Positions 11,214 through 23,520 of a stretch of 64,000 nucleotides of DNA are shown piece after piece. The notes under the pieces were generated by a model. The model worked only from the letters and a program-made list of their open reading frames with translations. It was not told the DNA's origin and ran no database searches. Within the stretch, counting starts at the first letter, position 1; each line of letters starts with the position of its first letter. The stretch comes from Inia geoffrensis (lineage: Eukaryota > Chordata > Mammalia > Artiodactyla > Iniidae), in NCBI GenBank assembly GCA_036417435.1, contig CM070904.1, positions 59,900,408 through 59,964,407 of the forward strand. Reading direction: 5' to 3'. The position numbers and the translations under genes were made by a program.

Positions 11214-13812
11214 TCTTGCGACCCTGGAGTGAATCCAAGTAGATCATGGTGTATGATCCTTTATATATACTGTTGGATTCAGTTTGCTAATATTTTGTTG
11301 AGGATTTTTGCATCTATATTCAAAGATACTGGCCTGTAATTTTCTCATTTTTTGTGGTGTCCTTGGCTGGTTTTGGTATCAGGGTGAGGGTGGCCTCAGA
11401 GAATCAGTTTGGGAGTGTTCCCTCCTCTTCAATTTTTGGAATAGTTTGAAAAGTATAGGTATTAGTTCTTCTTTATATGTTTGGTAGAAATCCCCTGTGA
11501 AGCTGTCTGGTTTTGGACTTTTGTTTGCTAGGCATTTATTTTACTACAAATTCAGTTTCACTTCTGGTGATCATTCTGTTCAAATTGTCTGTCTTCATCT
11601 TGACTCGGTCTTGGCAGGCTCTGTGTTTCTAGAAATTTGTCCATTTCTCCTGAGTTGTTGAATTTGTTGGCATGTAGCTCCAGTATTCCCTGTTTATAGT
11701 ATGATTTTTTTGTATCTCTGTTGTATCAGTTTTTCTTTCTCCTCCTTCATTTCCTATTTTATTTGGGTCCTCTGTCTTTAATTCTTGGTAAGCGTGGTTA
11801 AATGTTTATCAATTTTTTTATCTTTTCAAAAAACCAACTCAAGGCTTCATTGATCTTTTCTATTGATTTTTAAATCTCTATTTCATTTATTTCCTTTCTG
11901 ATCTTTATTATTTCATTCCTTCTCACTTTGGGCTTTGTTTTTCTTTTTCTAATTCGTTTAGGTGATAGGTTAGTTTGAGGCTTTTCTTATTTTTTGAGGA
12001 AGGACTGTATCACTGTGAACTTCCACTCAGAACTGCTTTTGTTGAATCCCATAGATTTTGGAGAGTTGTGTTTATTTTCATTTGTCTTGAGATAATTTCT
12101 GATTTCCCCTTTGATTTCATTGTTGACTCAGTTTTGTTTTTCTGTTTTTTAGTTTTTTATTTGGTAACATGGTATTTAGTCTCCATGTGTTTGTTCTTTT
12201 CTCATTTTTCTTTCTGTGGTTGATTTCTAGTTTCTTATTATTGTGGGCAGAGAAAATGCTTGATATAATTTCTGTTCTCTTAAATTTGTTAAGGCTTGAT
12301 TTGTGATCTAGTATGTGATGGAGAAAATACATGTGCACTTGAAATGAATGTGTATTCTGATGCTGTTTATAATGTCCTGTAGATATCAATTAAATCCACT
12401 GGTCTATTGTGTCATTTAAGACCACAGTTGCCTTACTTCCTATCTGGATGGTCTGTCCATTGACGTCGGTGGAGTGTTAAAGTCTCCTACTGTTAATGTA
12501 TATTGTCAATTTCTCCATTTATGTCTGTTAGTATTTGCTTTATATATTTAGCTGCTCCTGCACTGGATGCATATATGTTAAGGAGTGTAATATTCTCTTC
12601 TTATATTGATCTCTTTACCATTACATAATGCCCTTCTTTGTCATTTTGTTATAGCCTCTGTTTTAAAAATAAATTTTGTCTGATATTAATATTGCTATCC
12701 CTGCTTTCTTGTTGTTTCCACTTGCACAAAATATCTGTTTCCATTTTGTCACTTTAAGTCTGTGTGTGTTTTTGCTCTAAAGTGCATCTCTTGTAGGCAG
12801 CATTTTGAAGGGTCTTGTTTTTCAATCCAATCAGCTACTCTATCTTTTGACTGGAGCATTTAGTCCACTGACATTTAAAATAATTTCTAGTTATGTACTT
12901 AAGGCCATTTTTATTGTTTCCTGGTTGTTTTTGAAGTTGTCTGTTCATTTCTTCTTTTTATTTCTCTCATTGTGGTTTGATGATTTTCTTTTGTAGTATG
13001 TTTGGGTTCCTTTCTTTTTGGTTTTGGTGTATCTTTTATAGATTTTTGATTTGTGGTTACCATGGGGTTCATATGTTGACCCATAATTATATCTACTTGA
13101 TTTAAACTGATACTCATTTAAGTTCTAAAAGATATACACTTTTACACTCCTCCCCCACATTTTGTGTTTTTGATGTCATATTTTACATCTTCTTATCTCT
13201 TTACTGTTTATTGTAGTTATAGTTGCTTTTACAAATTTTTATCTTTTAATCTACGTACTCGCTTATTTAAGTGATCTTCAATCCTTACTATATGTTTGCC
13301 TTTCCTACTGGAATCCCCTTTCCTACAGATTCTTACCTCTTTTCCATTTAGAGAAGGCTTTAACATTTCTTTTAGGGTAAGTGTAGTATTGCTAAATTCT
13401 TTTAATTTTTGCTTGTCCGAGTTCTTTATCTCTATTCTAAATGATAATCTTGCTGTGTAGAATATTCTAGGTTGCAGGTTTTTCCCTTTCATTACTTTGA
13501 ATAAATTATGCCACTCTCTTCTGGCCTGCAGAATTTCTGCTGAGAAATTAGCTGATGGCCTTATGTGGGTTCCCTTGTATATGACTTTTTTCTCTTCCTG
13601 CCTTTAGAATTTTCTATTTAACTTTCACTTTGGCCATTTTAATTATGATATGTCTTGGTGTGCAAGTCTATTTGGGTTCATCTCATTTGGAACCCTCTGT
13701 GCTTCCTGTATCTTGATATCCGTTTCCTTATTCAGGTTTGTGAAATTTTCAGCCATAATTTCTTCAGATACATTTTTGAGAGCCTGGAGAAGAGTTCTTA
13801 AACAGGTACCGC

Positions 13813-13873
13813 CACCAGGATACAGCAAGAAGCTACAGACCCAGGAGTTCAGTCTCTGTAAAAAAAAAAAAAA
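13813..13873 (+). other. Orphan segment with A-run
   Basis: Between the truncated 5' end of the antisense L1 and the resumed L1 5' UTR lies 'ccaccaggatacagcaagaa'..., ending in a run of about 14 A's (13860-13873). It could be a small sense-strand retro-insert or extra sequence picked up at the L1 junction. I cannot assign it. Confidence 0.4.
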
Positions 13874-14942
13874 GGCCTATTAACTAGTAATCATAACTGC
13901 AGCCTGACAGTAGGCTTCTAATTAAAACACATATAAGGGATGACTATAAACCTTTCAAAACTTCAGAGGGCAGGCACTGTCTTCACACTCGCTCCGCCAT
14001 GCTTTAGAGTGCCAAATCTCCTGGAGGCGATTTTCTATATGTGTCCAGTGACCCAGTTTTACATCTGATGTCATTTTTTGTGGCTGCCACTCAGGGATAC
14101 TCCTTAATTGCCTGGCTCTGGTGGCCAGGGTAGGTTTGCATTCCAGGCTCCCACAGGATTACAGCAATCAGAGAAATAGTTCTTGGCAGGTACTGCACAG
14201 ACAGCGGACTGAAACACACCACCAGTCTTTCTGTGAAAGGGGCCTACTCGCTTGTCCTGGAACTTCAGCCTGTGTGCCAAACTGAAGGCTGCCCCTAACT
14301 AGAGGCTATGGAAATTTTCTTAGGGAATATAGGCCAGGAGGCACCATCATTGCATTCTCCTTCTACCTTGCTACAGCTCACCAGAATCTCCCAGAAAGGA
14401 GCTTGTACACTCACCTGGACTCCAGTTATTCTGACAGCTACTCAGGAGACATCTCCAGATCACCTGGCTCCTGTGGCCAGTTGGGCTTACACTTGGGTCC
14501 CACAAGACTGTATATGTTTGCACACTTTACAGACCTCTGCCTGAGGACCTGAGTTCTAATCAGCCTGAATCTAGTGGCTGACTGAGATCCTCTCCTTTAA
14601 GACACTGACTGTCCTAAGCATACCTGCAACTACTGGGAGCTATTAAAAGTAAAATAGGCTGCTTAAAGAATCACAAAGGTTTGAGAGATAGTCATGAGCT
14701 AGGGCAGGGTTGAACAGTAAGTTTTATGTCATACACAAGACCAACCATTTAAGACTAGGAAAGGTGGCAATTTCATCTAATGCATAGAAAACAACACAGG
14801 GAGTCAAGCAAAATGAAGGAACAGAAGACTATGTTCCAAACAAAAGAACAAAAGGAAACCTCAGAAAAAACAACTCAATGAGATGGAGATAAGTAACTTT
14901 CCTAATAAAGAGTTGTAAGTAATGGTCATAAAGATGCTCACT
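13874..14942 (+). mobile_element. L1 5' UTR, resumed
   Basis: Carries the same repeat phrases as 8700-9300 ('gctttagagtgccaaatctc', 'tgcctggctctggtggccag', 'ctactcgcttgtcctgg'), so it continues the + strand L1 begun at 7912. After about 14600 it passes into the 5' UTR/ORF1 transition ('gaaggaacagaagac', 'atggagataagtaa'). The SINE at 14943 interrupts it. Confidence 0.8.
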
Positions 14943-15311
14943 GGGTACTTCCTTGGTGGTCCATGGTAAAGAATCCACCTTCCAATGCAGGGGACGCAGT
15001 TCAATTTTGGGTCAGGGGAACTAAGATCCCACATGCCACAGGGCAACTAAGCCCGCAAGCCACAACTACTGAGCTTGCGCGCCGCAATGAGAGAGCCCAC
15101 GTGCCGCAAACTACATAGCCCACACACCCTGGAGCCCGCATGCCAAAACTAGAGAGAGAAAACCAGCATGCCACAACTAGAGAGAAACCCAAGCAGACTG
15201 TGCACTGTAACAAAAAGATCTCACATGCCTCAAAGATCCCATGTGCCGCAACTAAGACCTGATGCAGCCAAAAAAAAAAAAAAAAGGAAAATAAATAAAT
15301 ATTTTTTTTTA
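14943..15311 (+). mobile_element. CHR-type SINE (older subfamily)
   Basis: Sense copy with head 'acttccttggtggtcc', a body of 'gccacaactactgagc'-type phrases, and an A-rich tail ending in aataaataaat. Flanked by an imperfect 13-bp duplication: aaagatgctcact at 14930-14942 and aaagatgttcact at 15312-15324. More diverged than the copy at 9539. Confidence 0.9.
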
Positions 15312-16530
15312 AAAGATGTTCACTGAACTTGGGAGAAGAATGGATGAACACAATGAGAACTTCAGAAAAGAGACATAAAATATAAGAGAGAACCAAAGGG
15401 AAGTCACAGAGCTGAAGAATCATAACTGAACTAAAAGATACACAAAAGGGATTCAATAGCTGATCCTAAGGAGATCCACACCAAGACATATTACAATTAA
15501 ACTGTCAAAAGTTAAAGGATTAAATCCTAAAAGTGGCAAGAGGAAGCAAGGAAGCAACTTGTTACATGCAAGGGAGCTCCCAAAAGACTATCAGCTGATT
15601 TTTCATCAGAAACATTGCATACCAGAATGCAGTGGCACGATATATTCAAAATGCTGAGAGAAAAAAAGTCCCCAACCAATAATACTATGCCCAGCAAAGT
15701 TATCATTGAGAAATGAAGGAGAAATAAAGAGATAAAGAGTTTTCTAGACAAGCAAAAGCTAAAGGGCTCATTACCATTAAACTGGTTTTGTAAGAAATGT
15801 TAGAGACATCTTTAAGTTGACAAAAAAGGGTGCTAATTAGTAACAAAAAATGAAAGCTTACATCACACTGGTAAAGGTAAATATACAGTAAAGGTAGTAG
15901 ATTAATTACTTTTAAAGCTAGTATGAAGGTTAAAAGACAAAATAAAATAACTGAAACTGCAATAATTAGTTAAGTGATGCCCAAGATAAAAAGATGTAAA
16001 ATGTGACATCAAAACCTGAATGTGGGTGGAGAAAGTTAAAATGCAGAGCTTTAGAATTCCTTCAAACTTAAGTTATCAACTTAAAATAGCCAGTTATACA
16101 TATAAGTTGCTATATGTAAGCCTCATGGTAACCACAAAGCAAAAACCTACAGGAGATATATTCCTTTCTAATTATCTTTTGTCTAAGTATGTCACTAAAG
16201 AAAGTAAAAAATCAGGGAGAAAAAGAGCAGCAGAAGAAAAAAGAACAGAGGAACTATAAAACAGCCAGAAAACAATTAACAAAATGGCAATAAATACATA
16301 CCTATCAAAAGTTACTGTAATGTAAATGGATTAAATTCTCCAGTCAAAAGACAGAGTGGCTGCGTGGATTAAAAACAAAAAAGACCCATCTATATGCTGC
16401 CTACAAGAGATTCACTTCAGATGTAAGGACACACACACTGAAAATGAAGTGATGGAAAAAGATGTTCTAGGCAAATGGAAACCAAAAGTAAGCTGTGGTA
16501 GCTATATTTAATCCCACAAAATACACTTTA
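15312..16530 (+). mobile_element. L1 ORF1 to ORF2 start, decayed
   Basis: Continues the + strand L1: 'gaacttgggagaagaatgga' (ORF1 coiled-coil coding), a deletion near 15460, the ORF1 C-terminal RNA-binding part and inter-ORF linker (15500-16270), then the ORF2 start region near 16280 ('aaaatggcaataaatacata'). No frame stays open for more than about 80 codons. Confidence 0.75.
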
Positions 16531-16895
16531 TTTTTTAAAATTTTTTAAATAAATTATTTTATTTACTTATTTTTGGCTGCACTGGGTCTTCATTGCTGCC
16601 CGCAGGCTTTCTCTAGTTGCAGCAAATGGGGGCTACTTTTCATTGTGGTGCACAGGCTTCTCATTGCAGTGGCTTCTTTTGTTGTGGAGCATGGGCTCTA
16701 GGCATGTGGGCTTCAGTAGTTGTGGCATGCGGGGTCAGTAGTTGTGGCTCCTGGGCTCTAGAGTACAGGCTCAGTAGTTGTGGCGCATGGGCTTAATTGC
16801 TCCTTGGCATGTGGGATCTTTCTGGACCAGGGCTCGAACCCATGTCCCCTGCATTGGCAGGTGGATTCTTAACCACTGCACCACCAGGGAAGCCC
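16531..16895 (-). mobile_element. CHR-type SINE (older subfamily)
   Basis: Antisense copy with 'ggctgcactgggtcttcatt' on the left and the tRNA-like head 'caccaccagggaagccccc' on the right. Flanked by a perfect 14-bp duplication caaaatacacttta at 16517-16530 and 16897-16910, which splits L1 ORF2 text cleanly. Confidence 0.93.
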
Positions 16896-16910
16896 CCAAA
16901 ATACACTTTA

Positions 16911-18345
16911 AAACAAAGACTATAATAAGAGACAAGGAAGGATATTACGTAATGAAAAAGGAGTCAATCAACCAGAGGATATAACATTTGTAAATACTTT
17001 ATGCGCCCCAACATAGGAGCACTTAAATATACAAAGAAACTATTAACAGACCTAAAGGGAGAAATGGATAGCAGTTCAATAATAGTAGAGGACTTTAACA
17101 CCCCACTTAAATCAATGGATAGATCATCCAATCAGAAAATCAGTAAGGAAATATCAGCCTTAAAAGACATGTTAGGCCAAATGGCTTTAAAGATACAAAC
17201 AGAATATTTCATCCAAAAGCAAGAAAATACACATTCTTCTCAAGTACACATAGAACATTCTCCAGGATGCATCACATGCTAAGCCACAAAACAAGTCTTA
17301 ACAAATTTAAGAAGACTGAAATTATATCAAGCATCTTTTCCAATCAAAATGCTACAAAACTAGAAAAACAAAATTCACAAATATGTAAAGATTAAACAAC
17401 ATACTATTGAACAACCAATGGATCAAAGACACCAAAAAGAAATTTTAAAAAAGACCTAGAGACAAATGAAAGTAGAAATACAACATATCAAAACTTATGG
17501 GATGCAGTAAAAATAATTTTAAGAGGGAAGTTTTTAGCCTTAAATGCTTACCTCAAGAAACAAGGAAAATATCAGATGAACAATCTAAAATTACACCTCA
17601 AGGAACTAGAAAAAGAACAAATAAAGCCCAGAGCAAAGGGAAGGAAAAAAAGATCAGAGCAGAAACAAATGAAATGGAGAATAAAAACATAATTGAAAAG
17701 ATCATTGAAACAAAGAGGTGGTTCTTTGACAAGATGAAATTGACAAACCTTTAGCTAGACTCACTAAGAAAAACAGAGAATTCAAATTAGTAAAATCATA
17801 AATGAAAGAGGAGACGTTACAACTGATACCACAGAAATATGAAGGATCATAGGAGACTACTACAAACAATTGTATGCAAACAAATTGGACAAATTAGAAG
17901 AAATGGATAAATTCCTAGAAACATACAACCTTCTAAGACTGAATCATGAAGAAATAAAAAATCTGAACAGACCAATTACATATAAGGAAATTGAAACAGT
18001 AATCAAAAACTTCCCAATGAAATAAAGTCCAGGACCAGATGGACCAGAATTCACTGATGAATTCTACCAACATACAAAGAAGTAATACCAATCCTTCTCA
18101 AACTCTTCCAAGAAATATAAGGGCGGGAAAACTGCCAAACCCATTTTAGGAGGCCAGCATTACCCTGATACCAAAATCAGGTAAACACCACAAGGAAAGA
18201 AAATTACAGACCAATATACCTGATGAACGTAGTTGCAAAAATACTCATGAAACACTGACAAACCAAATTCAACAATACATTAAAGAGATCATACACCATG
18301 ATCAAGTGGGATTTATTCCAGGGATGCAAGGATGATTCAACATCT
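16911..18345 (+). pseudogene. L1 ORF2 endonuclease/RT N-part, decayed
   Basis: Sense ORF2 remnants: 17001-17282 reads the endonuclease region ('PNIGALKYTKKLLTDLKGEM', 'DFNTPLKSMDRSSNQK'), 17497-17754 the linker ('[20 protein letters not shown]'), and 18000-18345 early RT up to 'gatttattccagggatgcaa'. The element then stops abruptly and a different L1's 5' UTR begins. Confidence 0.8.
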
Positions 18346-20044
18346 TCTCCTCTCATAAGCACATCAAAATCTCAACTACTTGCAGAACAACTATTGATGA
18401 AAAAGACAAGAACCATCAGAAAACATCTTCTATAACTAAAGATATAAAGAAGGAACTACAATGTGACAGGTAGGAGAGGTGGACTCATGACTTACTCAAG
18501 TTCCATACCCAAGGGTAGGTGACCCACAGACTAGAGAATAATTATATTGCAGAGGTTCTCCCACAGGAGTGAGATTTCGGAGCTCCATGTCTGTCTCCCC
18601 AGCCTGGGGGTCCTGCACTGGGGAGGATGCGCCCCCAGAACATTTAGCTTCAAAGACCAGCAGGGCTTACTTTTAGGAGTCCCAGAGGGATGGGGGAAAT
18701 AGAGACTTCACTCTTAAAGGGTACACACAAAATCTCACACCCTCCAGGACCCAGGGCAAAAGCAGTAATTTGATAGCCTGGGGCAGACCTACCTGTGGGT
18801 CTTGGAGAATCTCCTGGGGAGGTGCAGGTGCAGCTATGGCTTACCATGGGGATGTGGACAATGGCAGCAGCTGCGTTGGGGTCTCCTTCTACCATGTGGA
18901 TGCTGGTGCTGGTGGGTGCCGTTGTGGAGTCTTCCCTTTAGCTGCTGAGTGCCAAGACCTGGGCCTACCCAACAGCCTGTAAGCACCAGTGCTGAGACAC
19001 CTCAGGCCAAGGTACTAACTAGACAGGAACATAGCCCTGCCTATCAGCAGACAGGGTACCTAAAGACCACCTGAGCCCACAGCCACCTCAAGAAATGGCC
19101 CTGCCTACCAAAGGGCCCAGGCAGAACCCAACTCTATCCCCCAGTGGGCATGCACTAGCTCCCAAATCCCCTGGGCCCCAGCCCTGCCCTGTAAGAAGTC
19201 CGCTCTAGTCCCTGGACCAACCTCATCCACCAGGGGGCAGACCAGATGCAAGAAAATTGCAGTCCCACAGCCTGCAGGCCAGCCTGCCCACAGTAGGCCA
19301 AACCCTGCCTGTGGACCAGCTGGGCCCCAGCCTTGCCCACTAGTAGGCCAACACCAGCTTTAGGACACCTCAAACTCCATACCCAACTGTGTCAGGGACT
19401 CTCCACCCCCACCGCCCCCAGCCAGTGATCTGATGCCAGCTCTGTGATCCCTGGGCCCTGCAACCAGACTCCAGGAGAGAGCTCTGCCTCCTAGTAGTCC
19501 GGCACTAACCCCAGAACCTGGCTTCTCCCTCCAGAGGGTGGGCAACAGCCTTGGAGTCTTCTGGATCCTGACTCCACCCACCAGTGACCAGCACTAGCCC
19601 TAGGGCCCCATGGGGTTCTGCAGTCAGCTGCCTCTTGACCCATTCCCACCAACCAGTGGCTGGTAGCCTCTGCACAAGGCAGGGCCTGGCAACTAATCAA
19701 ATCGGGGTCCAACCAAGTCTGCAAGATCACCCACATAGTTCACCACAACAGATGGATCCATGCAGCCCTCAGAGGGGGAATCCCTGAAGCACATAACTTG
19801 GATGATGAGAGGGGAGTACACTGTTGGTATGCATAGGACATCTGCTACAAAAGGCTAGTTCTCCCAGGTTGGGAAACATAATTAACTTACCAGATACATG
19901 AAAATACAAACAGCAATTTAGGCAAAATGAGGCAACAGAGGAACATGTTTCAGATGAAGGAAAAAGGATGCCAAAAGAACTAAGTCAAGTGAAGATAGGC
20001 AATCTACCTGAGAAAAGAGTTCATTCAGGGTAGTGATCATAAAG
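18346..20044 (+). mobile_element. Second + strand L1, 5' UTR and ORF1 start
   Basis: A GC-rich L1M-type 5' UTR: 'catcaaaatctcaactactt', 'ctcccacaggagtgagattt', 'caaaatctcacaccctccag', then CA-rich segments such as 'gccctgcctatcagcagac'. It reaches the ORF1 lead-in ('gaggcaacagaggaacatg', 'cctgagaaaagagttcattc') and is cut at 20044, where antisense ORF2 begins. Open frames here are by-products of GC-rich UTR. Confidence 0.75.
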
Positions 20045-20955
20045 CTGATCAAAGTTGAGTATTATGTTGTTTGTGGGTTTGCTATAAATGGCTTTTATTA
20101 TGTTGAGATATGTTCCCTCCAGACCCATTTTGGTGAGAGTTTTTATCATGAGTGAATGTTGAATTTTGTCAAATACTTTTTCTGTGTCGACTGAGATGAT
20201 CATGTGGTTTTTGTCTTTCCTTTTGTTAATGTGGTGTATCATGCTGATTATGTTGAATCACCCTTCCAACCCTGGAATGAATCCGACTTGATCTGGATGT
20301 ATGATCCTTTTTATGTATTGCTGGATTTGGTTTGCTAATATTTTATTGAAGATTTTTGCATCTATATTCATCATAGATATTGGCCTTTAGTTATTTATTT
20401 TTTGTAGTGATTTTGTCTGGTTTTGTTATCAGGGTGATGAATGCTCCATAGAATGACTTTGGGACTGTTCCCTCTTCTTCAATCTTTTGGAATAGTTTGA
20501 GAAGATTAGGTATAAGTTCTTCTTGCATGTCTGTTAAAATGCCCCAGTGAAGCCATCAGTTCTGTACTGTTTATTTGCAGGGAGCTTTATTATTACAAAT
20601 TCTGTTTCACTTCTAATGATCAGTGTGTTCAAATTATCTGTTTCTTCTTGATTCTGTCTTGGCGGGCTGTATGTTTCTAGAAACTTGTCCATTGCTTCTA
20701 GGTTGTCCAATTCGTTGGCATATAACTGTTCATAGTATTCTCTTATGAATTTTTTGTATTTCTGTGTATCAGTTGTTATTTTTCCTCTTTCATTTCTTAT
20801 TTTATTTGGGTCCTCTCTCTTTTCTTCTTGGTGAGCCTGGCTAGAGGTTTGTTGATATTGTTTTGCTTTTGAAAAGGCAGCTCTTGCTTTTATTGATCTT
20901 TTCTGTTGTTTTTTAATCTCTATTTTATGTGTTTCCTCTCTGATAGTTATTTCTT
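20045..20955 (-). mobile_element. Older antisense L1, left piece (host element)
   Basis: Antisense ORF2, starting abruptly in the middle of RT. Minus-strand frames: 20242-20021 ('[20 protein letters not shown]') and 20965-20534, which reads the pre-RT region ('NERGKITTDTQKYKKFIREY', 'YEQLYANELDNLEAMDKFLE'). The same element resumes at 32151 beyond a full-length L1 insertion. Its ORF2 C-terminus and 3' UTR are missing from the left. Confidence 0.8.
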
Positions 20956-22053
20956 TTTTTAACATGTTTATTGGAGTATAATTGCTTTACAATGTTGTGT
21001 TAGTTTCTGCTGTACAACAAAGTGAATCAGCTATATGTAGACATATATCCCCATATCCCTTCCCTCTTGCTTCTCCCTCCCACCCTCCCTATTCCACCCC
21101 TCTAGGTGGTCACAAAGCATCAAGCAGATCTCCCTGTGCTATGCAGCAGCTTCCCACTAGCCATCCATTTTACATTTGTTATGTATATATATCAATGCTA
21201 TGCTCTCACTTCATCCTAGGTTCCCCTTCCCGCCCCGTGTTCTCAAGTCAGATCTCTATGTCTGCGTTTTTATTCCTGCCCTGCCACTAGGTTCATTAAT
21301 ACCATTTTTCTAGATTCCATATATATGCGTTAGCATACAGTGTTTCTTTTTCTCTTTCTGACATACTTCACACTGTATGACAGACTCTAGTTCCATCTAC
21401 CTCATTACAAATAACTCAGTTTTGTTCCTTTTTATGACTGAGTAATATTCCATGATATATGTGTGCCACATCTTCTTTATCCATTCATCTGCCAATAGAC
21501 TTTTAGGTTGCTTCCATGTCCTGCCTTTAAGTAAATAGTGCTGCAATGAACATTGTGGTACATCTGTCTTTTTGAATCATGGTTTTTCTCTGGGTATATG
21601 CCCAGTAGTGGGATTGCTGGGTCATATGGAAGTTCTATTTTTCATTTTTTAAGTAACCTCCATACTGTTCTCCATAGTGGCTGTATCAAGTTACATCCCA
21701 CCAACAGTGCAGGAGGGTTCCCTTTTCTCTACACCCTCTCCAGCATTTATTATTTGTAGATTTTTTGATGATGGCCATGCTGACTGGTGAGAGGTGTTAC
21801 CTCATTGTGGTTTTGATTTGTATTTCTCTAATGATTAGTGATGTTGAGCATCTTCTCATGTGTTTGTTGGCAATCTGTATGTCTACTTTGGAGAAACGTC
21901 TATTTAGGTGTTCTGCCCGTTTTTAGATTGGGTTGTTTGTTTTCTTGATATTGAGCTGCATGACCTGCTTGTATATTTTGGAGATTATCGCTTTGTCAGT
22001 TGCTTCATTTGCAAATATTTTCTCCCTTTCTGAGGGTTGTCTTTTTGTCTTGT

Positions 22054-23520
22054 TTATGGTTTCCTTTGCTGTGCAAAAGCTTGTTTCATTAGGTCCCATT
22101 TGTTTATTTTTGTTTTTATTTCCATTCCTCTAGGAGGTGGGTCAAAAAGGATCTTGCTGTGGTTTATGTCATAGAGTGTTCTGCCTATGTTTTCCTCTAA
22201 GAGTTTGATAGTGTCTGGCCTTACATTTAGGTCTTTAATCCATTTTGAGTTTATTTTTGTGTATGGTATTAGGAAGTGTTCTAATTTCATTCTTTTATGT
22301 GTAGCTGTCCAGTTTTCCCAGCACCACGTGTTGAAAAGGCTGTCTTTTCTGCATTGTATATTCTTGTCTCCTTTATCAAAAATAAGGTGACCATATGTGC
22401 GTGGGTCTATCTCTGGGCTTTCTATCCTGTTCCATTGATCTATATATCTGTTTTTGTGCCAGTACCATACTGTCTTGATTACTGTAGCTTTGCAGTAGAG
22501 TCTGAAGTCAGGCAGCCTGATTCCCCGGCTCTGTTTTTCTTTCTCAAGATTGCTTTGGCTATTCGGGGTCATTTGTGTTTCCGTACAAATTGTAAAACCT
22601 TTTGTTCTACTTCTGTGAAAAATGCCATTGATAATTTGATAGGGATTGCATTGAATCAGTAGATTGCTTTGGGTAGTATAGTCATTTTCACAATGTTCAT
22701 TCTTCCAATCCGAAAACATGGTATATCTCTCCATCAGTTTGTATCGTCTTTGATTTCTCTCATCAGTGTCTTATAGTTTTCTGCATATAGGTCTTTTGCC
22801 TCCTTAGGTAGGTTTATTCCTAGGTATTTTATTCTTTTTGTTGCATTGGGAAATGGAACTGTTTCCTTAATTTCTCTTTCTGATTTTTCATTGTTAGTGT
22901 ATATGTAAGAGATTTCTGTGCATTAATTTTGTATCCTCCAACTTTACCAAATTCACTGTTTAGCTCTAGTAGTTTTCGGGTGGCATCTTTAAGATTTTCT
23001 ATGTATAGTATCATGTCATCTGCAAACAGTGACAGTTTTACTTCTTCTTTTCCAATTTGGATTCCTTTCATTTCTTTTTCTTCCCTGATTGGTGTGGCTA
23101 GGACTTCCAAAACTATGTTGAATAATAGTGATAAGAGTGGGTACCCTTGTCTTCTTTCTGATCTTAGATGAAATGATTACAGTTTTTCACCATTGAGAAT
23201 GATGTTTGCTGTGGGTTTCTCGTATATGGCTTTTATTATATTGAGGTAAGTTCCCTCTGTGCCCACTTTCTGGAGATTTTTTTTATCATAAATGGGTGTT
23301 GAATTTTGTCAAAAGCTTTTTCTGCATCTATTTAAACAATCACATGGTTTTTATCCTTCAGTTTGTTAATGTGGTGTATCACATTGATTGATTTGTGTAT
23401 AGGGAAGAATCCTTGCATTCCTGAGATAAACCCCACTTGATCGTGGTGTATTATCCTTTTAATGTGCTGTTGGATTCTGTTTGCTAGTATTTTCTTGAGG
23501 ATTTTTACATCTGTGTTCAT
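22054..23520 (-). pseudogene. L1 ORF2 RT and C-part, broken
   Basis: ORF2 of the full-length antisense L1, in separate frames. 23520-23332: '[20 protein letters not shown]' (RT fingers). 23110-22829: '[20 protein letters not shown]' with an intact catalytic FADD box. 22734-22054: 226 codons with '[20 protein letters not shown]', '[18 protein letters not shown]' and '[17 protein letters not shown]'. Frameshifts between the blocks inactivate it. Confidence 0.88.

Larger units (their letters stand above)
9303..13812 (-). mobile_element. Antisense L1 inserted in the L1 5' UTR
   Basis: Starts at the left with a T-run and the antisense L1 3' end ('gaagtacagttgatttacaa'), then runs back through ORF2 (about 9750-12800) into the ORF1 region (about 13200-13800), ending 5'-truncated near 13812. 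ORF2 pieces are readable on the minus strand, for example at 11213-10866. There are many stops and frameshifts. A CHR SINE interrupts its 3' part at 9539-9748. Confidence 0.85.
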
